From the NCBI GenBank assembly GCA_019321725.1, contig JAGSPU010000063.1:248001-312000 (forward strand): DNA of 64,000 nt. The letters are read 5' to 3'. The notes under the pieces were generated by a model. The model was not told where the DNA came from and did not search any database. It worked only from the letters and a program-made list of their open reading frames with translations. The first letter of the stretch is position 1. Each line of letters opens with the position of its first letter. This DNA comes from Paulownia fortunei. Its lineage: Eukaryota; Streptophyta; Magnoliopsida; Lamiales; Paulowniaceae. Shown here one piece after another: positions 62,256 to 64,000 of this stretch. Made by a program: the position numbers and the translations under genes.

Positions 62256-64000
62256 CATGGGTCTTCGGTGCAATTCGAGCCTCTTGGGCCAATAAACTTA
62301 TTTGGACTAAAATAAAAAAATTATTGAGTTAAAATAAAATAAAATAAAATAAAATCTCATTATATATATATAGTGGACCAAAGAATCAAGATTATGAGCC
62401 TCTCAATATTAGTATTGAAAATGCTATCTGAAACTGCCTCAGCACAACAACTGACAAAAGGAATTATGTGCAGAAAAATGAAAGCAATTCTCAAATGTTA
62501 AGTATGGGCACATTACAATGGGAATATGAAGAGACTGAAAAAGAAAAAAAAGACAACCTTTTTCCAAGAAATGTAAAGGAGATGAAATTGAGAACTAAAT
62601 AAATTTTTAAGGTGATATCTATGCATGATAATTACTTGCAAGAGGCTAAATCGAGCAGCCGCCTCTTCACAAGTGGACATATTCTTAATTTTTTTTATTA
62701 AAATTTAAATAAAATTCAAAATTTTATTCTTTTTTAAATTAGTTAATTGACCTCCTATATTATCTCCAACTCCAACTTAAGGGTCTTAATTAATCTTGAG
62801 TATGATTAATAGTCTATTTTCTTGAAATTAACATGTTCTAATGAGTGAAGAAATTATCAATCACTTGACTTAATACTATTTATATATCAGATAAAATTGG
62901 TTGAAATCAAACTTTTCCTTCCATCTGACATCACCCAGCAGAAAAAAAAAAAGAAAAAAAGAAAAGGATCCTACTAAGAAGCTGGTGAAAGTGCTCTTTT
63001 TAAAAGGAAAAGTTTCCCCTTTTATTTGTGAACTTTGACAAAATGTTTTGTTTTGTGTTTTTTTTTTGTTTTTTAATACATCTTATTTAAAAATAAAAAA
63101 TATACAAAAAAAAGCTGTATATACTATATATATACTAGCTATCACGGTCCACCAAAAGTTCGTCAATTATATTTAATCCTATGTTTAAAATCTAAATTCA
63201 TAATTATTGTTTCTTGTTAGTTGTAGTAGTTTTGCTGACCTCTGAATGCGTGTGCATAATCATATATAAATTTTTAGGCAGTCAGGAAATATATTAACTA
63301 ATTTATGTAAAATAATAAAAAAATTGTGCATGATTTGATCTTTAAATAGAAAAAAAAGTAAAAAAAAAAAGAACCTAAATTTCATAAAAAAATAATGTTT
63401 ATTAATATTGTAATTAATATATTGATATTCTAGGCGAGATAAGGTGTTTCGTTGGGGTAAGCAGTCTATAGATGATAATGGGAGGGTCCAAATTCGGACT
63501 CGTATCGTTTGTGATGGATTTTTAAAATTATAAAAGGTTTGGTGAAGATTTTGATTTTTCATTTTCAAATTCACCCTACTACGAAATCGCCCATTTAATT
63601 TATTTATTTATTTATATTTCAATATATATGTATTTATATAATATTATATTTTAAAAAATATATTTTTAAAAAAATCTAGTGGTATTATTTTAAAAATATA
63701 TATTTTTTATATATTCAAAATTATAAAACAAGTGGTCTAACTCGAACCAAGCGGATTCGAAGTGGGATGGATCTTGGGTCCCTAAATTAAAGACACAACA
63801 GATTTTGAATTTTGACAAATTCATCTCATTATCATTCTTACACCTTACATTTATAATCTAATTGATTATGAACTCGAATAATTCATAATAGAGTTGAATA
63901 CCAGCTAATAACTTCATTTTGAAAAAAATAAAAAAATATTACTATTCTAATTAAGAGAGAAAGATGGGGTCAACGTTCAAAAGTTGGATGAATCTTTTCA

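Larger units (their letters stand above)
59706..64000. other. Gene-free right end
   Basis: About 4.3 kb upstream of CTPA with no supportable gene. It holds AT-rich DNA, a (TTA)n run at 60723-60745, a (GT)n(AT)n tract at 61123-61156, a 160-bp tandem duplication (61936-62255), and, at 63,440-63,790, degenerate phrases ('aattcggactcg', 'gtgggatggatcttgggt') like those near 12,040 and 21,150. Confidence 0.5.

Noticed and set aside
1..64000. tRNA, rRNA, CRISPR arrays, operons, ribosome binding sites
   Set aside because: No tRNA B-box with a matching A-box, no rRNA sequence and no spaced direct repeats of CRISPR type were seen; the window is plant nuclear DNA.

Overview
This is nuclear DNA of a flowering plant, almost certainly a eudicot. 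It has AT-rich intergenic DNA, GT-AG introns, dinucleotide microsatellites, (GA)n or (CT)n leaders and plant-specific families (NLR, UGT, SAP A20/AN1, LRR-RLK, chloroplast CTP protease, plant NEK kinase). I cannot name the species.

Layout. 1-226: 3' end of an EF-hand calmodulin-type gene. 2318-6750: NB-ARC/LRR immune receptor of the At4g19050-like kind, followed at 6832-7060 by a decayed nuclear copy of chloroplast psbC. 8516-8863: complex I ESSS (NDUFB11-type) subunit. About 14790-19963: 'nucleolar protein gar2-related' gene. 21898-23257: UGT94-type glycosyltransferase, probably dead. 24580-27858 (minus): LRR receptor-like pseudokinase of the At5g06940 type. 33157-35330 (minus): A20/AN1 stress-associated protein with a 5'UTR intron. 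37816-41061: eight-exon DNAJC9-type J protein with an E2F-like promoter motif. 44821-51608: NEK5-like kinase with a Copia integrase relic in an intron. 53529-53762: small arabinogalactan-peptide-like secreted peptide. 54665-55124: head-to-head DC1-domain fragments forming a hairpin-capable inverted repeat. 55751-59705 (minus): twelve-exon carboxyl-terminal processing peptidase with a lumen-targeting leader. 59706-64000: gene-free, repeat-rich.

The most important technical observation is that five of the larger coding regions are broken, and all ten breaks are explained by a single missing base. Several lie in short homopolymers. Three sit in one RLK exon and three in the NEK gene, and the reading frame resumes with clean family sequence on each side. 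DNAJC9, CTPA, SAP, ESSS and the AG-peptide gene have no breaks. This looks more like residual long-read assembly error than gene death, except in the UGT, which also carries a radical substitution in its signature motif.

Gene order (gar2-related next to ESSS; gar2-related, At5g06940-type RLK and DNAJC9-type J protein in one neighbourhood; CTPA nearby) agrees with my memory of duplicated Arabidopsis segments on chromosomes 2, 3 and 5. This suggests an old conserved eudicot block into which the UGT, NLR and retroelement material was added. I found no clear case of a new multi-gene system. The best leads are the DC1 inverted repeat, the NLR with a duplicated kinase-2 motif, and the E2F-like motif upstream of the putative histone co-chaperone.
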